Source of the DNA: a virus | Virus record (IMG/VR): IMGVR_UViG_3300008012_000015 | Coordinates: 1-31,576 of that record | Length of the DNA: 31,576 nt | Direction: 5' to 3' (one strand) | Shown here: positions 8,139 to 16,128 of the stretch, piece after piece | Numbering within the stretch: position 1 is the first letter of the stretch | Layout: each line of letters starts with the position of its first letter | Program-made: the position numbers and the translations under genes | The notes under the pieces: model-generated | The model's input: the letters and a program-made list of their open reading frames with translations, nothing else | Databases searched by the model: none | Told to the model about the DNA's origin: nothing

Positions 8139-11100
8139 ATGGCAGTATCAAACGTAACACCAAGCGTACAATACACAGGTAACAATAGTAGCACAGACTT
8201 TACATTTACCTTTGTTGTGCCAGCCCTACAAACAGGCAACACCATAACTGACAGCACAGCATCAATCACAAGTGGTAGCACAACACTAAACGTTACTACA
8301 GCAGACTTTTTTTACACATCAGCACTACAAGGCAAAAGCATTACAATAAATGGTGCGGGTAGTGGAGGTGCAGATTTAGTTTCTACAATCAATACACGCA
8401 ACAGCGGCACACAAGTTGATTTAACAGATACAGCAGGCACAACGGTATCAGGTGCAACAATTACGGTAACCACAGGTTTGTTTGGTACAGCAATGAAAAA
8501 CACGGGTGATTTAGAAGTGTATGTAGATGGTGTTCTACAAACATACACAACACATTATACGGTTTTATTAGACACAGGCGATGGCAGTAACAAGGGTGGT
8601 ACGGTACAATTCGTAACAGCACCTGCCACAGACGCAGTAATCACAATCATACGTGATGTTGAATTGAGCAGAACGGTTGACTTCCAAAGAGGGGGTAGTT
8701 TAACATCCAAAGATTTGAACGCAGAGTTTGACAACATTGTGATGGCACTACAAGATAACATTGAAAGCAATGAAAGTAATTCACTAAAGTTTCCTGCTTC
8801 TGAAGTTGTAGCAACAGCGGATTCAACACTACCAACACGTACCAACAGACAAAACAAAGTTTTAACATTTGATGGTGATGGTGATTTACTCGTTACCAAT
8901 ACATTCACAGCCTCAACCATCACAAGTAATTTGGTTGGTAATGTAACAGGTGATGTCACAGGTGATGTTACAGGAACGGTTTCATCGTTATCAAATCTAA
9001 CCACAACAGATTTAGCAGAAGGTACAAATTTATACTACACAGACACAAGATTTGACACACGATTAGCAACCAAAGACACAGATGATGTAAGCGAAGGCGC
9101 TACAAATCAATATTTCACAAACGCAAGAGCAGATGCACGTATTAGTGCGGCAAGCGTTGGTGATTTAAGTGATGTTGCAACAACAGGTGTGAGTGCGAGC
9201 ACAGGTGATGGTAATGTTTTGGCTTGGAGTCAAACCAATCAACAATTTGAACCCACACCAACTTCAATTGCCATTTCAGCACAAGCACCATTAGCCTACA
9301 ACAGCGGCAGTGGACAACTTACATTAAACACAGATGGCATCAACGACACACACATTGACTTTGGTACAGGTGCAAATCAGGTAAACACAGCGGACATACC
9401 AGAACAAACAAATTTGTATTACACAGATGCGAGAGCAAGAAGTTCAATTAGTTTAGGCACAGCAGGTACACAAGCATACAATTCAACAACAGGTGTATTA
9501 ACTATACCAGGCACAACGGATCATATCACAGAAGGCACAAACTTATTCTACACAGACACTCGTTTTGACACAAGATTAGCAACAAAAACAACAGACGACT
9601 TAACTGAAGGTGCAAATTTATACTACACGGACGCGAGGGCACAGGCTGTATCAATCAACAATGTGGTAGAAGATACTACTCCACAACTTGGTGGTGATTT
9701 AGATACCAACGGAAATGCATTAACAAATGCAACACTAAAATTTGAAAGCAATGAAATATTACTTGGAACAAATCACACAACAACAACAGAATTTAAAGTA
9801 CACGCAAGCCAACAAGCCAGCAACAAAGGCATAAAATTTACAGCGGGCACATCAACATCAGGCAGTACAGGTGCACAACTACTTTTACAAGGTGATAATG
9901 CTTATTTGGGAGCAAGTACGAGCGCCCCATTAAGTGTAGGTAACTTTTATTTACAAACATCAAACAACTATTTAGGTTTGGCAAGCACAAACCAACCAAA
10001 CAATTTTGCAGGTATCAGCGGTGGTGATTTAAATTTATATCAAAACAACACAGGCAGTACAGCAAGTATTAAATTAAAAGCCAACAATGATATTGAAATA
10101 ACACCATATTCAACAGGTGACTTGTATTTAGATGGACAAAAATGGCCTCAAGCAGATGGTAGTGCAAATCAATATTTAAAAACAGATGGCGCGGCACAAT
10201 TAAGTTGGGACACACTAACAACAGATGATGTAGCAGAAGGTAGCAACTTATACTACACAGATGCAAGAGCACAAGCAGTATCAATCAACAATGTTGTGGA
10301 AGACACAACACCACAACTTGGTGGAGATTTGGACGTCAATGGCAATGACATTGTTTCAACATCAAATGGTGCGATAGATATCAAACCAGATGGCACGGGT
10401 GCTTTCACCGTAGACACAGAAGGCAATTTAGAATTCAAAGCAGGGGTGTCAACAGGACCACACGGATGGGGTTATTGGCAAAGTGATGACAGCATTAAAT
10501 TTTTACAACACACAGCACCAGACATTGGCGGTAACTTTGATATTGCACAAGGCGCCTATGGAGTAGGTTATGCTCCCGTGCATATACAAGGTGGCTTGAG
10601 CATTGGTGGCGGCACTACACCAACAACAGATTTATTATTCAACACGGGTATACAGATTGAAGCCACACACGAAGGTTTTCCCGCATTGGTATTGAAAGCA
10701 CAATCAGACAGCAACAAGTTTCCTAATGTATGGTTTGCGAGAAGTGGTGCGGATGGCAGTGATGCCTATTGTGCTCTAAATGATATCGTAGGTGGATTTT
10801 ACTTTTCACCATACAATGAAGATAATGGTGGCTACTTTGGGACGCCAGGTAAGTTTTTTGCGAGAGCAACACAAAACCACAGCAACGGAGCGATGGGCAC
10901 AAAACTTGAATGGTATGCGACACCAGACAATGTTGGCAGAGATGGTGAAATAAAAGTTTTAGAAATGCAGGGTGAACAGGTTATCGTAAACCCAAGTTTC
11001 GCAGATGTAGATTTTGTTGTTAACAGCGACGACAACAACGAAATATTCAAAGTAGATGCAGGCACAAACAAAACATTAGTAGGTGGTGTATTGAATGTAT

Positions 11101-11732
11101 TCAATAGAGCGGGCAATCCATTAAGCAATTTAGCAAATGGTGACATATTCTATGACACTACAGCAAACAGATTAAAAGTAAGAGAGAATGGTGGCTTTAA
11201 AGATATTACAGGCATTGGCACACACGATATTTGGGTGCCAGCAACAGCAATGTATCCTACAACAACAAATGGTTGTAGTTCAATTGAAACATTAGAAGTT
11301 ACAGCGGGGCAACCAGAAATACGTGCTTTATCATTTCAAACATCAAGCAACACCAACGCACAATTTTCAATTGCGATGCCAAAAAGTTGGAACGAAGGTA
11401 CCATAACATTTGAAGCATATTGGACACCAAATGTGTCAAGTTCAGGTGGTGTTACTTGGAAAGTAAAAGCAGTGGCATTGGCAGATGACAATGCATTGGG
11501 CACAGCATTTGGCACAGCACAACAATCAGATGACACTTACATAGCACAAAATGATGTGCATATATCACCAACAAGTTCAGCGATAACGGTGGCGGGTTCA
11601 CCGTCAGCAGGTGACATTGTGTATTTTAATTTAGAAAGAGACACAACAGATGCTAATGACACAATGGCAGTTGATGCCAAATTGATTGGTATCAAATTGC
11701 ACTACACAACAGAAGAAAGCACAGACGATTAA
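8139..11732 (+). CDS. Tail fibre with T7 gp17-like N-terminal anchor
   Basis: A 1,197-residue fibre. Residues 7-30 (VTPSVQYTGNNSSTDFTFTF) and about 121-210 (GDLEVYVDGVLQ ... VDFQRGGSLTSKDLNAEFDNIVMALQDN) together match the T7 tail-fibre anchor that attaches to the tail tube. Between them, residues about 31-119 look like an inserted beta-rich domain. The shaft has recurring modules: EGTNLYYTDTRFDTRLATK, the related EGANLYYTDARAQ, and twice AQAVSINNVVEDTTPQLGGDLD. The C-terminal part (from about residue 720) is Gly/Asp/Asn-rich and probably binds the receptor. No S74 self-cleaving chaperone motif was noticed. The gene overlaps the lectin gene by one base (TAATG), so the two are co-expressed tail genes. 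Confidence 0.85.
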   Translation: MAVSNVTPSVQYTGNNSSTDFTFTFVVPALQTGNTITDSTASITSGSTTLNVTTADFFYTSALQGKSITINGAGSGGADLVSTINTRNSGTQVDLTDTAGTTVSGATITVTTGLFGTAMKNTGDLEVYVDGVLQTYTTHYTVLLDTGDGSNKGGTVQFVTAPATDAVITIIRDVELSRTVDFQRGGSLTSKDLNAEFDNIVMALQDNIESNESNSLKFPASEVVATADSTLPTRTNRQNKVLTFDGDGDLLVTNTFTASTITSNLVGNVTGDVTGDVTGTVSSLSNLTTTDLAEGTNLYYTDTRFDTRLATKDTDDVSEGATNQYFTNARADARISAASVGDLSDVATTGVSASTGDGNVLAWSQTNQQFEPTPTSIAISAQAPLAYNSGSGQLTLNTDGINDTHIDFGTGANQVNTADIPEQTNLYYTDARARSSISLGTAGTQAYNSTTGVLTIPGTTDHITEGTNLFYTDTRFDTRLATKTTDDLTEGANLYYTDARAQAVSINNVVEDTTPQLGGDLDTNGNALTNATLKFESNEILLGTNHTTTTEFKVHASQQASNKGIKFTAGTSTSGSTGAQLLLQGDNAYLGASTSAPLSVGNFYLQTSNNYLGLASTNQPNNFAGISGGDLNLYQNNTGSTASIKLKANNDIEITPYSTGDLYLDGQKWPQADGSANQYLKTDGAAQLSWDTLTTDDVAEGSNLYYTDARAQAVSINNVVEDTTPQLGGDLDVNGNDIVSTSNGAIDIKPDGTGAFTVDTEGNLEFKAGVSTGPHGWGYWQSDDSIKFLQHTAPDIGGNFDIAQGAYGVGYAPVHIQGGLSIGGGTTPTTDLLFNTGIQIEATHEGFPALVLKAQSDSNKFPNVWFARSGADGSDAYCALNDIVGGFYFSPYNEDNGGYFGTPGKFFARATQNHSNGAMGTKLEWYATPDNVGRDGEIKVLEMQGEQVIVNPSFADVDFVVNSDDNNEIFKVDAGTNKTLVGGVLNVFNRAGNPLSNLANGDIFYDTTANRLKVRENGGFKDITGIGTHDIWVPATAMYPTTTNGCSSIETLEVTAGQPEIRALSFQTSSNTNAQFSIAMPKSWNEGTITFEAYWTPNVSSSGGVTWKVKAVALADDNALGTAFGTAQQSDDTYIAQNDVHISPTSSAITVAGSPSAGDIVYFNLERDTTDANDTMAVDAKLIGIKLHYTTEESTDD

Positions 11733-13153
11733 TGGCACAACCAAGTTACGTATATCTACAAGGTGGTGGAGGAGATAGAATAGGTGCTATCAATTTCAAT
11801 GGAAGCACAAGTGTAATTGAATATGACAACAATTTATTTAAGGATTTGCCATCATCTAAATATTATGGAGATTGGGAAAGTTATTATGCTACTTTTGTTA
11901 ATTCAAATACAGGAGAACAAATAGTAAACCAAATCAAAACAACACCAACAGAAGATTGGGGAGATTGCGTGATTAGTTTTTGGATAAAAACAGATGCAAC
12001 GGTAGACAATGATGGTGCTACAATACTTGCTATTCCTCCACACAACCCAACAATTTTTATAGAATTAGTAGAAAGCGAAGCGGACAGGGGTGTAAGTCCA
12101 AACGGAACCAAACAAGGACTTACCATACAATTAGGAACTGATATGACGTTTACATCAGCATTGCAGTATCCAAGTACTCCATATCATCCATCTTACTTAA
12201 CAGGTGGATTAAGTGGTCAGGCGGCAGGTGGTTTAAACAAAGGTGAATGGAATCACGTGTTAATATCATTCACACAAAGAAATGAAACTAATGCGTTTAA
12301 TAAATTTGGTTTTAGAGTTTGTATCAATGGTGAAAGTTTTTGGACAGGACAAAGCACAGGCAGTAGTTATAGTAAAAGTAGTGATACAACAAACAATCCA
12401 TTTGCAACAATCACAGCAACAGACAATAGTATGATTGGGGCACGTGAAGACAGCGGTGGAAACCTAACACAACAATTCAAAGGTGACATAAGTGAATTTT
12501 TCATCACCACAAAAGCAGGAACACACGTACCAGCACAAGTCGCCACAGCAGATGTTATAAGTGTGCATTCACAAAATCCACTTGTACTACAGATGCTTGT
12601 GCCAAATTCACTTACAGGCGGCTTTGGTGTAGGACACCCCTTTGCGGGAACACCAGATTACACAAGTGCAATGAATGGTAATACAAATCCATATCCTCAA
12701 TTACACGAATTTTATGGCAACAGAAACACACTTGAAGGTGATTATGTAACCGTTACTGATGTTGCAACAGAATTAAATGGCAATGTGTATATGGTTGAAA
12801 ACGTACAGAAAGCATCTCCAAATCAATTTGGACCAGAAAATGATTTGATAAAATTAAGAACATTAGACACCAAAGCAGAAATTGACGGTAGTAGTTTCAC
12901 TTACAATGCATCAAGTGGATCCAATCCAAGCAAAGTAGGAACACTTACAGGATATTTTGTAGATAGATATTACCAAACGGTAGGCGCAAAAAAATTACCA
13001 CTACAACCATCACTACCTTCTGCATACCCATATGGTGAAGCAGTTGTATTTTTAACAGGCAATCACGCAACTTGGCAAAACAGAGGCACAACAGATTTAG
13101 GAACACAAACCAAAACAGGTATAACACAAGCGGAAAAATCACCAGGTGAATAA
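11732..13153 (+). CDS. LamG/concanavalin-like lectin-domain tail protein
   Basis: A 473-residue protein with a laminin-G-type jelly roll at about residues 15-262. Recognisable strands are IGAINFNGSTSVIEY, GDCVISFWIKT (77-87), GEWNHVLISFTQ (171-182), FGFRVCINGE (192-201) and SMIGAREDSGG followed by FKGDISEFFI (249-258). Such domains bind glycans on the host surface, so it is probably a receptor-binding accessory of the fibre. The C-terminal 200 residues are unrecognised, with a short YVTVTDVATELNG-like beta region. It begins in a TAATG overlap with the fibre gene and is followed at once by the holin-like gene. Confidence 0.75.
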   Translation: MAQPSYVYLQGGGGDRIGAINFNGSTSVIEYDNNLFKDLPSSKYYGDWESYYATFVNSNTGEQIVNQIKTTPTEDWGDCVISFWIKTDATVDNDGATILAIPPHNPTIFIELVESEADRGVSPNGTKQGLTIQLGTDMTFTSALQYPSTPYHPSYLTGGLSGQAAGGLNKGEWNHVLISFTQRNETNAFNKFGFRVCINGESFWTGQSTGSSYSKSSDTTNNPFATITATDNSMIGAREDSGGNLTQQFKGDISEFFITTKAGTHVPAQVATADVISVHSQNPLVLQMLVPNSLTGGFGVGHPFAGTPDYTSAMNGNTNPYPQLHEFYGNRNTLEGDYVTVTDVATELNGNVYMVENVQKASPNQFGPENDLIKLRTLDTKAEIDGSSFTYNASSGSNPSKVGTLTGYFVDRYYQTVGAKKLPLQPSLPSAYPYGEAVVFLTGNHATWQNRGTTDLGTQTKTGITQAEKSPGE

Positions 13154-13154
13154 T

Positions 13155-13361
13155 ATGAACGAAAAAGAAACAGACAGATTGACATTGGTAGAAGTACAAG
13201 TAGCAAAGTTAGATACAAAATTAGATATATTAGCCAACAACCACCTTCAGCATCTACAAGCAGACGTTACATCAATTCGCAAAATACTTTGGTGGTTGTT
13301 TAGTGGCATCGTTGGCACACTAATATCTCTCGTTTTTATTCTTGTTCAATCTTTACTTTAA
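13155..13361 (+). CDS. Holin-like coiled-coil/one-TM protein
   Basis: A 68-residue product from ATG 13155, chosen over an upstream in-frame GTG because it has AGGTGA at good spacing. Residues 1-40 form a heptad-like charged helix (LVEVQVAKLDTKLDILANNHLQHL). Residues 45-67 are a single membrane span (LWWLFSGIVGTLISLVFILVQSL). This coiled-coil plus C-terminal TM layout resembles XhlA-type and other phage lysis accessory proteins. Its place after the tail genes matches T7 gene 17.5 (holin). It is the only lysis candidate in the late operon, and no endolysin was recognised. Its 3' end overlaps the convergent leftward gene by 26 bases. Confidence 0.55.
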   Translation: MNEKETDRLTLVEVQVAKLDTKLDILANNHLQHLQADVTSIRKILWWLFSGIVGTLISLVFILVQSLL

Positions 13362-13674
13362 TTTGTTCACAACTATTCAAAAGTATTTTCCATAACTTGT
13401 GATTGTTGTTGGAGTTGCTCCATTTATCATTTTTGTTTCTTAATCTAAACGGACGTTGTTGTAGTTTATTCTGTGCCCACAATCTTTCAGGTGCTTTGAT
13501 GTATTTGGATTGCATCGCATATTCCATTAATATTTCAAACTCGTGTGGATCCAATAAATCTACCAAGTCCCACCATTCTTTGTCATTCTTTGGCATTGCG
13601 CCTTTCATCTTTATAAGTTCTTGCCACCTTTCATAGATGGCAATAACTGCAACACCACTATCTGTGATTTTCAT
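13336..13674 (-). CDS. Hypothetical protein, last gene of leftward block
   Basis: A 112-residue protein of unknown function, mostly helical, Trp-rich (seven Trp) and with a basic C-terminal half (KLQQRPFRLRNKNDKWSNSNNNHK). The start is preceded by AAGGA on the minus strand and lies 17 bases inside the upstream leftward gene, implying translational coupling. Its end overlaps the convergent holin-like gene by 26 bases. The segment EWWDLVDLLDPHEFEILMEYAMQ looks like an acidic interaction helix. No family is recognised. Confidence 0.6.
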   Translation of the reverse strand: MKITDSGVAVIAIYERWQELIKMKGAMPKNDKEWWDLVDLLDPHEFEILMEYAMQSKYIKAPERLWAQNKLQQRPFRLRNKNDKWSNSNNNHKLWKILLNSCEQIKVKIEQE

Positions 13675-14185
13675 TTGTTATTTTCCTTGCGTGTTCTAAT
13701 GCCTTGTCCCAAGTGGGTAATTTTGATTGTCTTTCACCAATCATTTTCATTGCTTCATCAACAAATCTATTCTTCTTGTTTGAATCCTGCCAACCAATGC
13801 GTATGCTTAAATCGTTTTTGGTTTTGTACAACAAGTGAATACAATCTTTTGTGGTTTGTTCTGTGAAGTTGTCTTGTAGTGTTTCACAACTATTCGCATT
13901 GATTACATCCACAATGTCTTTGTCGCCTGTGCTCCAAAGAAACAATCTGTCTGCTTTGGTACAACCAATTTTTTCAAATTCTTGTAACGCTTGTAGGATT
14001 GCTGAAAGTTGTTGATGAATTTTATCACCACGTGCCAAAAATGTTTTGGCTTTGACGGGAACGAGTTCCTCGCCCATACTATCATCCAAATTTGATTTGA
14101 CTTTTTTCTTTATTTGTCCTGTGACTGCACAGGTTAGTTTGGTGTCATCTAAACGTGACGACACATACAAAGTGACGGTTGCCAT
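13658..14185 (-). CDS. Hypothetical protein, 175 residues
   Basis: I place the start at the ATG of MATVTLYVSSRLDDTK because AGGAGA stands just upstream; a longer open frame continues to 14428 but lacks a ribosome-binding site. The N-terminal half is beta-like and basic (KLTCAVTGQIKKKVKSNLDD). The centre is helical (QLSAILQALQEFEKIG), and the C-terminus (RFVDEAMKMIGERQSKLPTWDKALEHARKI) is amphipathic. No family is recognised. It forms a two-gene unit with the 112-residue gene. A possible sigma70-like promoter (TTGCTT, 17 bases, TACAAT on the minus strand at 14283-14255) could drive it independently of the integrase operon. Confidence 0.6.
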   Translation of the reverse strand: MATVTLYVSSRLDDTKLTCAVTGQIKKKVKSNLDDSMGEELVPVKAKTFLARGDKIHQQLSAILQALQEFEKIGCTKADRLFLWSTGDKDIVDVINANSCETLQDNFTEQTTKDCIHLLYKTKNDLSIRIGWQDSNKKNRFVDEAMKMIGERQSKLPTWDKALEHARKITNENHR

Positions 14186-14254
14186 ATATATTTCTCCTTT
14201 TCGTTGCTGTTCTCTGCAACAATATTTATATGCGTCTCTCTGCTTGTGTGTGTT

Positions 14255-14283
14255 ATTGTACAATATTGCGTCAAAAAAAGCAA
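14255..14283 (-). promoter_or_regulatory. Possible sigma70-like promoter for the two-gene leftward unit
   Basis: On the minus strand, TTGCTT is followed after 17 bases by TACAAT. The -10 box matches 5 of 6 consensus bases but the -35 only 3 of 6. It lies about 70 bases before the start codon at 14185, which has a clear ribosome-binding site. It is back-to-back with the rightward promoter at 14321-14350. Confidence 0.35.
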
Positions 14284-14320
14284 GTAAAATCAGGCACTTA
14301 CGGGGATTTGAAGAAAAAAC

Positions 14321-14350
14321 TTGACTTTTTAGCATAAAGTACCGTATAAT
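14321..14350 (+). promoter_or_regulatory. Strong sigma70-like promoter facing an RNA-like region
   Basis: TTGACT (14321-14326), an 18-base spacer and a perfect TATAAT (14345-14350) on the plus strand. No plus-strand gene lies downstream for more than 4 kb; the flanking genes run leftward. The predicted start near 14357 coincides with the 5' base of a hairpin ending in six T residues. It therefore probably transcribes non-coding RNA, and may also produce antisense RNA to the 3' end of the integrase gene. Confidence 0.65.
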
Positions 14351-14355
14351 GTAAC

Positions 14356-14402
14356 AAATGGCGCTGTATGACGCTTTAAATAGGAATAAAGCACCATTTT
14401 TT
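14356..14402 (+). terminator. Attenuator-like hairpin right after the promoter
   Basis: AAATGG (14356-14361) pairs with CCATTT (14394-14399), and inside it GCTTTA (14373-14378) pairs with TAAAGC (14387-14392). The last six bases are T (14397-14402). It begins at the expected transcription start of the promoter at 14321-14350, so most transcripts may stop after about 45 bases and read-through would be needed to make the longer RNA. The stem is interrupted and AT-rich, so termination strength is uncertain. Confidence 0.45.
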
Positions 14403-14505
14403 AGGCATTTTAGGGCATATTTAGGCATATTACATAAATATTATTACAGGCACACGTTTTAGGCTAATATCTACACACACAGGCAAACATCTTCCAACAT
14501 AGGCT
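14401..14505. repeat. AGGC iteron-like repeats
   Basis: TTAGGCAT occurs at 14401-14408 and 14421-14428, with a one-base variant TTAGGGCAT at 14410-14418. Further AGGCA/AGGCT words follow at 14448, 14461, 14481 and 14501. Spacing is about 10 bases at first and 13-25 later. The cluster lies between the integrase gene and the leftward two-gene unit. It could be integrase arm-binding sites of attP, replication iterons or operator sites; the sequence alone does not decide. Confidence 0.4.
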
Positions 14506-14559
14506 ATATAGTTTCCACACAAACATACGGAAGTGCGTGAATTAATGTAATGGTGAATC

Positions 14560-14892
14560 CGTTGAAACCGTTGGTGTTGGCGTTATCAACACAAGGCATA
14601 TACTATGAAACACAATGACACCTGAAAGTGTTTCTTAAAAATCGTAGCAGTGGGGTAAGGTACAGAGCCCAAGTAAAATTATGCCTGTGTAATGCGAATA
14701 AATCTGCTGTCAAAAAAGGGCAAATGAACTTTTAGACATTCTCTTGTAGGGTGTCTATTGAGCAAATGAAAGTTAATCACTTGTAAAAGAAAATCACAAA
14801 CGAACGCAAGTGAGTTTGTAGCCTAACACGAAGTGTTAGTGCTTAATATGATAGTAAAATCATCAAAATGATATTTGAAATAACCACAAGTT
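14560..14892 (+). ncRNA. Candidate structured non-coding RNA
   Basis: A dense run of stems lies in DNA without a gene. GTGTTG/CAACAC is at 14573-14578 and 14587-14592. GAAACAC/GTGTTTC is at 14607-14613 and 14628-14634. AGCAG/CTGCT encloses TGGG/CCCA near 14646-14708. AGACA/TGTCT lies near 14734-14756. CTAACAC-GAA-GTGTTAG is at 14823-14839 and ATCAT/ATGAT near 14859-14872. Purine-rich loops (GAA, GCAA) and the upstream promoter favour the plus strand. TCACTTG/CAAGTGA and ACAAAC/GTTTGT interleave near 14776-14819, so they could be alternative or pseudoknotted pairings. The class is unknown. Large ornate phage RNAs such as GOLLD are a possible comparison, but I cannot test homology. Confidence 0.5.
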
Positions 14893-14896
14893 CCAT

Positions 14897-16126
14897 TTAT
14901 ACCTCCTCAAACAATTGATTGTAATTGGTATCCAAAGTTTTGTATTCTTCCGTGTCTTCATCCAATGCCACCACTTTGTTTTTGGCAAGCAATGGAACCA
15001 CATTTGAATAGTGTTCCTCAATCATCTTAACACTGGTACCACATTGTGATGCGATGATGTCTGATGTAACACCTGCCAATAATCTGTGTGTGATGTATGT
15101 GTGTCTCAAACTATAGACTGAATAGTTAAGTCCACTCACAGGATCCACTTTCATATCACATCTGTTCAATAGGTTGTCAAAGCCATTCTCAAATGACAGA
15201 TGCTGTGGAAAGAACTTTTCCGTCAAGTCAATGCCAAGCCGTGCATATTTCTTTATGTGCTTGTCCACCACAGGTGTCGCTGAAGGCATCAGCACACACG
15301 TTCTCTTGTGTGAACGTTTGCCACTGATTGTTTTCGTCTTAAACAATATTTGGATTGAATAAGCATCACGTGTTCTGCCTTTTTGTTTTACTTTTATTTT
15401 TTCTATGTGTTTGGCGCCAATTGAAGCCAATTCACCTGAACGTGCACCACAATTCAACATCATCACAATGTATGTGTACAAGTCTTCTCTTTTGCTACGC
15501 ACGGTAGGATGTGTTGCTATTGAAATATTTCTGTTCGCTTCAAACAACAATCGCTTGTCCGCACCATTTACGAAGGCAGGACGTCTCGCACTTTCAACAC
15601 GATATTTGGGGAACTCAGGTATTGCTTTTCTTTTCAATATATTCTGTGACACACACCAATTGAAAAAGTTTTTCAGCACCACCAAATCATTGTGTATGGT
15701 AGAACTTGTAGGCACGGTGCCACGTGGTGTAAGCACCGTCTTACGCCAAGCCAACCAATCAATCAGAGTGTGTTCTGTGATTTCATCTATTCGCATTTTG
15801 GCGAACTTGAACAAGAAGTATTTTTGGAACTGCCCGTCAAATTGGCGATATTTTCTGTACTTGTATTCGTCCTTTATCCACGCCTCATATCGCTTGTATA
15901 AATCTTTTATGTAAGGCGCAGTTGTGGGCACGGAACCGTGTTCTTTGTAGTGTACACGCAAGTCATCATAGCGAGCATACGCCTTCGCTTTGGCAGTCTC
16001 CAAATCATTGGTGCCACAAGTTTCTCTGACGTAGGTTGTGCCAATCTTAATCTGCATATGCCAAGTCCTGTTACGCAGTCCCAAAACAATGGCGCCGTCA
16101 TTTAATCTAATCTTTTGTGCGTACAT
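14897..16126 (-). CDS. int: Tyrosine recombinase (phage integrase)
   Basis: A 409-residue site-specific recombinase that would integrate and excise the phage. An N-terminal DNA-arm domain (about 1-65) and a SAM-like core-binding domain (about 66-165) precede the catalytic domain. Catalytic residues visible: R229 in NCGARSGEL, R341 in YSLRHTYITH, and the nucleophile Y373 in MIEEHYSNV. The first position of the usual HxxR motif is Tyr (Y338), a change also seen in other phage integrases. The start is supported by GAGGT upstream, and the upstream gene ends two bases before it, so it is the last gene of the leftward operon. The DNA just beyond its 3' end is the repeat- and stem-rich gap at 14400-14892, a normal place for attP. 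Confidence 0.93.
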   Translation of the reverse strand: MYAQKIRLNDGAIVLGLRNRTWHMQIKIGTTYVRETCGTNDLETAKAKAYARYDDLRVHYKEHGSVPTTAPYIKDLYKRYEAWIKDEYKYRKYRQFDGQFQKYFLFKFAKMRIDEITEHTLIDWLAWRKTVLTPRGTVPTSSTIHNDLVVLKNFFNWCVSQNILKRKAIPEFPKYRVESARRPAFVNGADKRLLFEANRNISIATHPTVRSKREDLYTYIVMMLNCGARSGELASIGAKHIEKIKVKQKGRTRDAYSIQILFKTKTISGKRSHKRTCVLMPSATPVVDKHIKKYARLGIDLTEKFFPQHLSFENGFDNLLNRCDMKVDPVSGLNYSVYSLRHTYITHRLLAGVTSDIIASQCGTSVKMIEEHYSNVVPLLAKNKVVALDEDTEEYKTLDTNYNQLFEEV

Positions 16127-16128
16127 TT

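Noticed and set aside
11857-11862. TAAATATTATGG inside the lectin gene as a promoter
   Set aside because: It is similar to the late motif block but lies within a coding frame (SKYYGD) with no gene start downstream; treated as background.
13336-13680. Bidirectional terminator between convergent holin-like and leftward genes
   Set aside because: The genes overlap by 26 bases and no GC-rich stem with a T-run was found.
14186-14428. N-terminal extension of the leftward 13658 gene
   Set aside because: The extension crosses the likely promoter and attenuator hairpin, has Cys/Tyr-rich unlikely sequence and no ribosome-binding site; the ATG at 14185 has AGGAGA.
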